A DNA stretch of 51,974 nucleotides from a virus, in the IMG/VR virus record IMGVR_UViG_3300028802_000021, positions 1 to 51,974 of that record, one strand, 5' to 3'. Under the pieces are notes generated by a model. It saw only the letters and a program-made list of their open reading frames with translations. It was not told where the DNA came from and ran no database searches. This document shows positions 20,115 to 27,600 of this stretch, in pieces. How positions within the stretch are numbered: the stretch's first letter is position 1; the number at the start of each line of letters is the position of its first letter. A program made the translations under genes and the position numbers.

Positions 20115-20372
20115 ATGAATGACATTCGGTTCTGCCCTGACCATGGAGACCCGCTCACCCCCGGCAGCGAATGGCCCTGCCCCGTCGCCTGCGACAGCGA
20201 CCCCATCGACGTCACCACCTGCCACCACTTCGCCGCCGAAATGGACCGGCGCATCCGCGACGTCGAAATCGGCGGCAACTACTACACCCTCCGCACCGAC
20301 GACAACGGCAACCGAGTCACCCAGGAATACCGCAACCACCAGCCCTACGGAGAACCGAAGGCAATCCGATGA
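20115..20372 (+). CDS. Small protein with His/Cys residues
   Basis: An 85-residue protein starting directly after the tRNA-like element. It contains RFCPDHGDPLTPG, CPVACD and CHHFAAEMDRRIRD, followed by YYTLRTDDNGNRVTQEYRNH. The nearest ribosome-binding-like sequence lies inside the tRNA-like structure, so translation may be weak or leaderless. Possible zinc-binding N-terminus; function unknown. Confidence 0.6.
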   Translation: MNDIRFCPDHGDPLTPGSEWPCPVACDSDPIDVTTCHHFAAEMDRRIRDVEIGGNYYTLRTDDNGNRVTQEYRNHQPYGEPKAIR

Positions 20373-20515
20373 CCTACGACCACGAACACCCCTGCCCGTC
20401 AGACAAATGCATCGCCGTCCTGCGGCGGCTCGGATACGACATCCCCAAAGAAGTCGACTGCTGCGTCTGCCTCGCCCGGGAACAACAGAAAAAAGCGGGC
20501 CACCCCGAAAGGTGA
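20369..20515 (+). CDS. 48-residue Cys-rich protein
   Basis: MTYDHEHPCPSDKCIAVLRR, then EVDCCVCLAREQQKKAGHPE. The cysteine arrangement (C-x4-C ... CC-x-C) suggests a zinc knuckle. The start overlaps the upstream stop (ATGA) and a terminator overlaps its 3' end. Confidence 0.6.
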   Translation: MTYDHEHPCPSDKCIAVLRRLGYDIPKEVDCCVCLAREQQKKAGHPER

Positions 20516-20523
20516 CCCGCTTT
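20489..20523. terminator. Bidirectional terminator overlapping a gene end
   Basis: A six-A run, AAAGCGGG and CCACC on one arm and GGTG and CCCGCTTT on the other, with one mismatch. It overlaps the last codons of the + gene. T-run on the + side is short (TTT). Confidence 0.65.
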
Positions 20524-20629
20524 CCCGCCATTACCCCTGAACTCAGGTTCCCCCCAGAGAACCCTGCGTCCCAATCTCATCCGGCCCGAAACCACTGACA
20601 CTAAGTCCGTGTTTTCGGATACCGGAACT

Positions 20630-21001
20630 CTAGCCGACGAGCCACACCAGCAAAAGCCCGATGACAAAGATGGCCAACCCGGCACCGACAAGAGCACCCA
20701 GAAGCATGTCTCTCATGTTCAGGCCCTCGTCGTCGTCGCCTATCCGATGCCGGGCAGGAGGGTCGTCGAGGTCCGGATCATTCACCGGAGCCCGGCCCTT
20801 CACCGTCGGCAAGATCTGCGTCGGCACCACATGCCCATTCAGCTTCGGCGGCGGCGGCGGAAAGAACGGAGCGAGATTCACTTTCGGTGGTTGCTGCGGC
20901 GGATGATGACAACAAGCCGAGCTGACATACACCACTGGATGCTGACAGCCCGCCGGCGGCAACGGATCAGTAAGAGGATCAGGACGTCTACCCGGCTGCA
21001 C
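20630..21001 (-). CDS. Proline-rich single-pass membrane protein
   Basis: About 123 residues from GTG 21001, which has GGAGG 9 bases upstream; a GTG at 21037 is an alternative. The N-terminal part is Pro-rich (PFFPPPPPKLNGHVV), with CQHPVVYVSSACCHHP near the start. An acidic linker precedes one transmembrane helix (LLGALVGAGLAIFVIGLLLV). Function unknown; an envelope anchor is plausible. Confidence 0.55.
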   Translation of the reverse strand: MQPGRRPDPLTDPLPPAGCQHPVVYVSSACCHHPPQQPPKVNLAPFFPPPPPKLNGHVVPTQILPTVKGRAPVNDPDLDDPPARHRIGDDDEGLNMRDMLLGALVGAGLAIFVIGLLLVWLVG

Positions 21002-21050
21002 TCGCACCCGCCCTCCGGAAGAAATGGGGTGCCTCACACGGTAGACGAAA

Positions 21051-21072
21051 GGCCGCCCCCGGAGGGGCGGCC
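21051..21072. terminator. Hairpin with short T-run, leftward terminator
   Basis: GGCCGCCCC-CGGA-GGGGCGGCC, followed on the - strand by TTTC. It lies just after the stop of the - strand gene at 21084. Confidence 0.6.
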
Positions 21073-21083
21073 CTAGCGGGTGG

Positions 21084-21275
21084 TCACTTGATTACGGCGG
21101 CGAAGGCGTACCCCTCCTCCAGGCACCACTCCACGAAACCCCGCGTGATCATCTCTTGCATCTCAAAGTCGACAACAACGTCCGGGCCGTTATTCAGGGC
21201 GCTCTTCGCCGTCTCTCGCAGGTACCCCTGGATGAGGTTTTCGGACGACACGCGCGCCAGCAGCCACTCACTCAT
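21084..21275 (-). CDS. 63-residue hypothetical protein
   Basis: MSEWLLARVSSENLIQGYLR, then ALNNGPDVVVDFEMQEMITR, then FVEWCLEEGYAFAAVIK. ATG 21275 overlaps the upstream stop (ATGA). Helical ends flank a beta-like centre; no motif recognised. Confidence 0.65.
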   Translation of the reverse strand: MSEWLLARVSSENLIQGYLRETAKSALNNGPDVVVDFEMQEMITRGFVEWCLEEGYAFAAVIK

Positions 21276-21535
21276 GCCGGGGTGGCACTCCACTTCTTCG
21301 GCAGCGAATCATTCCAGCCTTTGCCAGGGCGATAGCTGGCTGCATGGCAACCCCGCATCCGCGAAGGGTCGTCGTGGAACCAGGGCTGGTCCTCCGCGAC
21401 CGACAACCTACTGATCGGCTCCTTGCAGTAGCGGCACTCGGCATGGGCAACCATCCGATCGAGACCCGCGACGAATGCCCCGAGGGTCGTCTCCGGCGGC
21501 AGCTTCCGCACCATATCCAGCATCTCAAGCATCAT
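21272..21535 (-). CDS. Small Cys-containing protein
   Basis: About 87 residues. The start is uncertain (ATG 21535, 21532 or 21523). It has a helical beginning (MLEMLDMVRKLPPETTLGAF), then AHAECRYCKEPISRLSVAED and HDDPSRMRGCHAASYRPGKG. The CxxC plus HD/H/C residues make a zinc knuckle typical of small actinophage proteins. Divergent from the gene at 21599. Confidence 0.65.
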   Translation of the reverse strand: MMLEMLDMVRKLPPETTLGAFVAGLDRMVAHAECRYCKEPISRLSVAEDQPWFHDDPSRMRGCHAASYRPGKGWNDSLPKKWSATPA

Positions 21536-21598
21536 GACTGGATCAACGAAGGGGCGGGCGGGGCGTAACGGTGCGTCCCGGTGCGCGTTAGTGAAGGT

Positions 21599-21814
21599 AT
21601 GAGTGAGATCAAGTACGGCCCGCCCGGAATCCAGTACGTGACCATCGACGACAACCTTGCCTATCAGTGGACCGGGGAGGGGCTCCTCAAGATCGGCGAC
21701 AAGGTTCGACTGCCGGGTAACTGGACCACGGGATTCGAGGACTGGATCGGCGAGGTGACGTCTTTCGGGAGCACTTGGCAGGGCCGCCACGTGAGCATTC
21801 TCGGCCGGGAGTAG
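21599..21814 (+). CDS. Small beta-rich protein
   Basis: A 71-residue protein: YVTIDDNLAYQWTGEGLLKI, GDKVRLPGNWT, EDWIGEVTSFGSTWQGRHVS. The strand-turn-strand pattern resembles SH3-like barrels. A GAAGG lies just before the ATG. It stands alone between the left-facing unit and the att region. Function unknown. Confidence 0.6.
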   Translation: MSEIKYGPPGIQYVTIDDNLAYQWTGEGLLKIGDKVRLPGNWTTGFEDWIGEVTSFGSTWQGRHVSILGRE

Positions 21815-21820
21815 TGGTGG

Positions 21821-21854
21821 GCCCTGACCCGTCCATCATGGACAGGTCAGGGCA
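21821..21854. terminator. Hairpin after the + gene, no T-run
   Basis: GCCCTGACC and GGTCAGGGC enclose an inner GTCC/GGAC pair. The 3' arm overlaps the first arm-type repeat of the att region. With no T-run it is a weak terminator candidate, or simply part of the att structure. Confidence 0.4.
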
Positions 21855-22057
21855 CATCCAGGGCACATCAGGTCGAGCGAGGGTGGTCATCGTTGGACAC
21901 GGTTGGATAGTAAAACCCCAGGTCAGAGGCGGTTTGGGTCATGTCCGCCCTGGTCCGTTTAGTCCGTGTCCAGTTGTTTCAGGAAGTTACCAAATGTGCC
22001 CTCTGACCTGGGGTTTTGTCGGCAACCAGGCCCCTGAGGGCACATCTAGGGCACACT
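21848..22057. other. int: Candidate attP region
   Basis: Arm-type repeats: CAGGGCACATC at 21848-21858 and 21859-21869, an inverted ATGTGCCCT at 21994-22002, GAGGGCACATC at 22036-22046 and TAGGGCACACT at 22047-22057, the last two overlapping the integrase stop. Between them, AAAACCCCAGGTCAGAGG (21912-21929) and its exact reverse complement (22000-22017) form an 18-bp inverted repeat, with TGGACACGG/CCGTGTCCA inside. Repeats flanking a core next to a tyrosine integrase gene are the expected attP layout; the core sequence itself cannot be fixed without a host genome. Confidence 0.6.
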
Positions 22058-23233
22058 AGGGAGGATCTGGCGCAGGTTTTCTCCGACGATCGCCCTCGTC
22101 TTGCCGTCACGGTCGGCCACCAGATGTGAGTAGTACTTGAGGGTCGTCGATTGGTTCGCGTGACCGAGTAGCTCCGAGACCTCAGATATCGGCCTGCCCT
22201 TGTAGATCAGCGTGGAAGCGTAGTAGTCGCGAAGCTGATGCATGGTGACCGACGCCAGCTGCTGAGATCGCACGGTGTTCTGGATGGCCTCAGTTCCCGC
22301 AAGCGCATTGGCCGCGACGGCGAATTCTTCGGCGGCGGCACGACGGGCTCGTTCCCAGGGCCAGGCCTGGAAGACCCGCGCATTCATCAGCCCATTCTGG
22401 GGTCGGGTGAAGAGGTATCCCCCGGGCGCTGGCGGGAATTCCCTCACGTGGCGAGCGAGCATGTCGATCATCTCCAGCGGTACCGGGATGATGCGATCCT
22501 CGTAGTTCTTCAGGGGGCGTGAAACGATCCCCCGACCGCGTTCCATCTGAAGCTGCTGCTGAAAGTGCACGGTGGGTGATTCCGTGTTGGCCCAGTTCAC
22601 GTCGGCCATCCGGAGGCCGAAAAGCTCGCCCTGACGTCCACCAGTCGCGGCGCCGAGTGCGATCAGCGCACGATAGCGGGCATCGATATTGGCGATGAGG
22701 GCGGCAACCTGGACTGCCTCCAATAGCCACATCTTCGCGGGTGCACCCTTCGGCAGTCTGACGCCGATGCAGGGGTTCCCGGAGATAACCCTCTTCAGCG
22801 CGGCGGCTTTGAAGATTCCTCGCACAAGAGTCATGTGCGTGCGAATGGTGCTCGCCTTGAGGCCGCTCTCAAGCATGGACTGGATCAAGACGGTGATGTC
22901 ATCGTCCTTGATGGCGAGCATCTGCTTGGCACCCAGGACCGGGTAGACGTGCAGCTTGAGCGTCCCCTTACTGGCGACACGGTAGTTATGCGACGCCGTC
23001 AGCCTCTCGTGCCAGGCGTCGGCGAAATCCCTGAAGGTCTGCTTGCCCTTCTTGGGGTCGACGTAGGTGTGATCCCGAATGGATACTTCCGTGGTGAGCT
23101 GGAATGCTTCGGCGAGACTCTTGCGCTCGAAGTTCCTCTTGCGCTGGACGCCTTGCGGGTTGCGCCAGCGGTATTGCCAGCCGACCCGCTTTCCGTTGTC
23201 GTCAAAAAGCTCGCTGATGGTCCCTTTACTCAC
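22046..23233 (-). CDS. int: Tyrosine-family phage integrase
   Basis: A 395-residue site-specific recombinase. GTG 23233 follows AGGTGGAAA. N-terminal residues 1-55 hold an arm-binding-like domain (VGWQYRWRNPQGVQRKRNFE), 60-160 the core-binding domain and 170-395 the catalytic domain: Arg200 (TGGRQGE), Lys242 (PLKNYED), His332-x2-Arg335 (MHQLRDY), His358 (LGHAN) and Tyr367 or Tyr368 (LKYYSHL). It integrates the phage into the host chromosome at an attachment site. Confidence 0.92.
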   Translation of the reverse strand: MSKGTISELFDDNGKRVGWQYRWRNPQGVQRKRNFERKSLAEAFQLTTEVSIRDHTYVDPKKGKQTFRDFADAWHERLTASHNYRVASKGTLKLHVYPVLGAKQMLAIKDDDITVLIQSMLESGLKASTIRTHMTLVRGIFKAAALKRVISGNPCIGVRLPKGAPAKMWLLEAVQVAALIANIDARYRALIALGAATGGRQGELFGLRMADVNWANTESPTVHFQQQLQMERGRGIVSRPLKNYEDRIIPVPLEMIDMLARHVREFPPAPGGYLFTRPQNGLMNARVFQAWPWERARRAAAEEFAVAANALAGTEAIQNTVRSQQLASVTMHQLRDYYASTLIYKGRPISEVSELLGHANQSTTLKYYSHLVADRDGKTRAIVGENLRQILPSVP

Positions 23234-23321
23234 TGGCTTTCCACCTGACTGGGGGTCCGGATGATGATCTTGCTGGTGGCACCCTAGATCACCAGGGCAC
23301 AGAACACAACTACCAAGCGAC

Positions 23322-23528
23322 CTATCGGAGCTGGTTACGCACCCACTCGTCGACATCCTCCAGCCGGTAGCGGACGTTGCGTCCAATCTTGTGCCGGCGC
23401 GGACCTGTTCCCCGGGTGTTCCACCGATAGACCGTGTTATCCGGGACCTGGAGGTAAGCGGCAACATCTTCCACCGTGAGCATCGGCTGACGAGTATCGG
23501 CAACCGATACCTGCTTGCGGTTAGTCAT
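23322..23528 (-). CDS. Excisionase-like HTH protein
   Basis: A 68-residue protein with an excisionase-type HTH: MLTVEDVAAYLQVPDNTVYR, then WNTRGTGPRRHKIGRNVRY and RLEDVDEWVRNQLR. It lies just upstream of the integrase on the same strand, the usual place for a recombination directionality factor that biases the integrase to excise. A regulator role is the alternative. Confidence 0.75.
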   Translation of the reverse strand: MTNRKQVSVADTRQPMLTVEDVAAYLQVPDNTVYRWNTRGTGPRRHKIGRNVRYRLEDVDEWVRNQLR

Positions 23529-23848
23529 GTCGCCGAAGCTAAAGCACAGGTAGATCCACTAAATCCGAGCCGCCCCACCCGCCTACGCCGCGCTGCAATC
23601 GCATGCTGTTGTTCCTCCGTTCGGGTGACTGGAACGCAGAGAAACGCCCCACCCTCCGGCAAGAGGGTGGGGCGTCTGCGGGTCGTATGACGAACGAGGG
23701 AACCGACCCGGCGGTGCTCGGGCTAGGCGAGCTCTGCGCCAGCGCGCCCACCTAGCGAGCTGTCTTCAGTGTGAATACCTGAGGGCGGCTCGTCTATACC
23801 GCTCACGCTCTGGTGCGTATTCGGACCGGGCTCGGTGCAACTTGCAGA
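23529..23848. other. Intergenic region between integrase unit and tail genes
   Basis: No gene is supported. It contains the leftward terminator hairpin at 23644-23675 and otherwise unremarkable sequence. It separates the excisionase-like gene at 23528 from the end of the late operon at 23849. Confidence 0.5.
23644..23675 (-). terminator. Terminator of the late operon
   Basis: ACGCCCCACCCTC and GAGGGTGGGGCGT form a perfect 13-bp stem with a 6-base loop. On the - strand the stem is followed by a TTTCTCT stretch. It lies 173 bases past the stop of the last late gene. Confidence 0.65.
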
Positions 23849-24613
23849 TCAGGTGCCGTAGTAGCCGAGGTATTTGACCTGCATGCCGGACTGGACGATG
23901 GCGGACGCGTCGGTGGCGAGGGTGGCGGCGCCGCTCTGCACCCCGTACAGCTCGACGTATTCGCCGACGTTCAGGCCGATGATGGTGGGCCGGGCGACAA
24001 CGGTGGTCGGCGCCGATGTCGGGGTGATCGGGGTGGCGGGGATGGTGACTCCGGCCCCGTTGAATGCGGCGCCTTGCTTGTACCAGATGGCTGACCGGTA
24101 TCCGGTGGCGTTGGCTCCGAAGGTGATCGCCCCGGTGAATTCGTAGACGCCGGGGACTTGTGCGCTGTATCGGGAGCCGGATGTCCAGCCGTTGAGCCGG
24201 TTCATGTCGGCGGTGTGCAGGGTGAGTGCGGCGCCGTTGCCTTGGGTGAAGTTCTGAGAGTTGGTCTGTTTGATCTTTGCCAGGTATTGGCCGGGGAACG
24301 GCACCCGGGTCGGGGTCCCCGAGACGGAAGCTACGTAGTACATGTAGCCGGTGTCGGTTTCCAAGCCCATCAAGCCGACGGTGGGGGTGGGCCGGTTAAG
24401 GGAGGTGGAGACTGCCATCATGCCGACGGTGTTGGTGGCTTTGAGGGCGTTGACATCGGTTTTCAGCTGGGTGATGTCGGTGCCTTGAGTGACGTCGCTG
24501 GCGGCGTTGGTGTTGAGGTAGCCCTCGATGTCTCTGATGGCCTGGTTGAGAATGGTTCCCCAGGTGCCGGTGGATCCGTTGATCACGGGCAGGCTTACGG
24601 GCGGGTTGGCCAT
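23849..24613 (-). CDS. Minor tail protein with jelly-roll-like C-terminus
   Basis: A 254-residue protein, the last in the late operon. The N-terminus (PVINGSTGTWGTILNQAIRD then IEGYLNT) resembles the attachment part of tail fibres. Then comes a coiled-coil region (QLKTDVNALKATNTVGMMAV). The C-terminal 120 residues (LTLHTADMNRLNGWTSGSRY, YEFTGAITFGANATGYRSAI, GEYVELYGVQSG) look like a C1q/TNF-type beta jelly roll. Host receptor binding is the likely role. Confidence 0.7.
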   Translation of the reverse strand: MANPPVSLPVINGSTGTWGTILNQAIRDIEGYLNTNAASDVTQGTDITQLKTDVNALKATNTVGMMAVSTSLNRPTPTVGLMGLETDTGYMYYVASVSGTPTRVPFPGQYLAKIKQTNSQNFTQGNGAALTLHTADMNRLNGWTSGSRYSAQVPGVYEFTGAITFGANATGYRSAIWYKQGAAFNGAGVTIPATPITPTSAPTTVVARPTIIGLNVGEYVELYGVQSGAATLATDASAIVQSGMQVKYLGYYGT

Positions 24614-24627
24614 GCTGGGGCCCCTTT

Positions 24628-27600
24628 CTAGTCATCGGGTGGCGGCACGTCGCCGGACCTGGGGGGCGCGTTGTAGTTCTTCAGGTAGCGGATGAGGCGC
24701 GGAATGGGGGCGCGCTTGCTGCGCGGGTCGGCGGAGGTGGGGAGCCGTCCGAGGCTCATCGACACGTGTTCTTCGTCGTTTTCGTCGATGTCGACGGTGA
24801 TCTGCGAGACCCGATACTTGTCGTTGAGCAAATCTTTTCCGAGCCGGAGGATCAACGTGATGGTGTCTCCGACGTCGATGTGGTGGCGGCCCCGCCAGAA
24901 GCCCTGCTTGAGGGTTACCTCGTAGGACGGGCGCCGGTCTGAGAGCTTCTGGAGCTTGCGGTTGGCGCGTTGGCGGATGCTGTTGATGTCGCCGCCGATG
25001 GAAGAGGTGCCGTCTTGTTGATCTCGCTGGCCGTACTGGTTGATGTCGGTGTCGAGGCGGACGACGACTCCGCCTGCTGCGTCGGCGCCGGAGCCGGTGC
25101 TGGTGTCGCCGGTGTAGTAGAGGCTGTTGGCGTAGTCGTCGGAGGCGCCGTTGCGGGTCCAGGCGGCGATGGGGGTGGGTCCTTTGCCGTGGTCGAAGAG
25201 GACGACGCCTTTGTCTTCGCCGCGTTCGCCGATGAAGAACATGAGCTTCGGGGCTTGGTGGATGTCGAGTGGGGTTTCGATCCACCATTCCCACCGGTGC
25301 GGGGAGTGTGCTTCGAGGTTGTCGAAGGCGTCGGATAGCAGTGTGCCGAGGGGTAGCTGGAATGGCCCGGTGGTTTTGCCGAGGTCGTAGGTGTCGATTT
25401 CGGTGAGGTCGAGCCCGAGGTTGGCGGGCACGATCCACTGAATGATCTCCATGACGGGAGTGCCTACGTCCCACATCGTTGTCGGGACAGGCAGGTACGG
25501 GTGCAGATACCGCATGATCATCCTGTCGGCGAGGATGGTGCGGTAGTCGACCAGCTGCGCGCTACACGTCACCCCCGTATCCGATGCGGCGACACTGAGA
25601 TGGGCGACGTTGAACCTGCCGATCATCTCCAGCTGCTTCGTCCTGGGGTCCTTGCGCCGCCACCACAGATCGGTGTCCATCTCGTCGAGCAGGATCGTCG
25701 AATCCCGGGTGAACGCCATGTCGATCCTGGCCTCACCGCCTTCGTTGAGCCGCAGCGTGAACCCTTTCGATGTCGCCGGCGGCAGGGCCAGTGCGGGGCG
25801 GGACGGGTAGGTGCCGGGGTCGATGTTGTAGTTCGGTGCGCCGCGCCAGATGATCCGGGACGACCAGGGGCCGACACCGATGATGTGCATCGGCGGGGCG
25901 ATGCGGCCGGAGATGCTGGCGAAGATCGGCAGGGAGTCTTCCGGCGGGGCGGGTTCGGCGACACCGTAGTACTTGCCGTAGCCGTAGGTGCCGAACGAGT
26001 ACGACGGGTTGTCCGACGGGTTCGTGTCGGTGGGGGTGCCCGGGTTGCCGGAGTACGGCCCGTAGTTGTAGGTGCCGGTGCCGTAGGTGTAGTTGGTGGC
26101 GTCGGTGTTCGGCGCCTGCGGGAGTCCGAACTGTTCGTCGTCGACGATGCCGAGGGGCAGCACCATGTTCGTGGGGATCGGCGGCACAACCCAGATGTCA
26201 GGGTCGGCGAAAGCTTGGCGGTCGATGATCCCGTCGGGGCTGAAGAACATGCCCTGGTAGGGGCCTCTGCCGTAGTCGCCGGTGTTGTAGGCGCCGCTGT
26301 AGACGGAAATGTAGGTGAGTTCCGGCTGCCCGACCGCTTGTGCGTCGCTGATGCCTTGGGGGCCGATGACGCCGGGGAAGAACTGGACGCTGGGGGCGCC
26401 GAGGGTCTCGGGGTCGGCGAGGGTGGGGGCGGTGACCGTCGACGCCTGGAAGCCGACGTACGGCTCGGCGGGGACACCTGCGTCGACGATGGGGCCCGGG
26501 GCGACGTTGACGGTTCCGGACAGGACCGGCTCGTCGAACGTTTCCAGCTCGGCGATTCCTGCCGGCAGCAGGGTCGGCTGAATGTAGGCGGTGGGCCCGG
26601 TGAGGGTTTCGCCGTCGACGATGGTGTCGGGGGTGGCTGGGGCGGGGATGAAGCCCAGGTCGGGACTGTCGAGGGTTTCCGGGTCGGCGAGGCTGTCGGG
26701 GTGGGGGCTGGTGTCGACGGCGAAGTCAACGGCGGGGGCGCCGAGGGTCTCGGGGTCGGCGAGGCTTGCGGGTGCGATCGGCGGTGCGGCGACAGCGAAG
26801 GAGAGTGCGGGGTCGCCGAACGTTTCCGCATCGGCGACGCTGTTGGGTTCCTTCGGGATGACGTTGACGTTGTCGTACCGGGCTGTTTTCGGGGTGGCGG
26901 TAAGGGACCGGCCTTCGAAGGCAAGCCGGTACAGGGTTTGCGACAGGGTGAACGGGTATTCGGCCCGCCCGGTCCAGGTGGTGCCGTTGGTGGAGGTCTC
27001 CCAGTAGACGGTGTTGTTGCCGTGCCGGATCCGCCAGTAGGCGTGGTTGGTGGCGTTGTAGGTGAGGCTGATGTTGACGTATAGGTTCCCGTCGACGTCG
27101 AACCCGAGGCATTGGAAGTTGTTGGTGTTGCCGTTGAGTTGGAAGTAGAACCGTTCGTTTCCGCCGGCGACGGGTTCGACCCGCATGGTGAGCATGTGGC
27201 CGGTCAGGGATGCGGACGAGACTTTCGCGTAGGCGTGGGAGTTGGCGAAGGTGTAGCTGCCTACTGCGGTGGCGACGCCGATGGTCGACGCACCGGAGTT
27301 GATGTTGAGGGTGCCGCCGTCGACGTCGAAGGTGGAAGTAGCGCCGGAGGTTGTCCACTTGGTCGGGTCGAGTGTCGGGCCCGGGAAGTAGTCGGTGAAC
27401 TCCTGTAGCAGCTTGGGCGGCGGCGGGAGGACGAGGCTCGGAAGGTCGAGGGTCTCGGGGTCCACCACGCCAGCGGGGGCGACGGTGGCGGCGTAGACGA
27501 ACGCTGCGTCGGGGGCGCCGAGGGTTTCCGGGTCGGCGGCGCTGTTCGGGTTGGCGCCGGGCAGGGCCACCAGGTTGACGTTGTCGACGCTGATGGTGGT

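Noticed and set aside
21821-21854. Strong intrinsic terminator
   Set aside because: The stem is good but there is no T-run, and the 3' arm overlaps an att arm-type repeat; kept only as a low-confidence candidate.
23539-23751. Small - strand frame next to the excisionase-like gene
   Set aside because: Runs through the late-operon terminator hairpin and has no ribosome-binding site.
25501-27084. 527-residue reading frame on the + strand opposite the giant tail gene
   Set aside because: It is a GC-rich antisense shadow: Gly/Val/Arg-biased composition, no ribosome-binding site and no domain, fully covered by a strong tail gene on the other strand.
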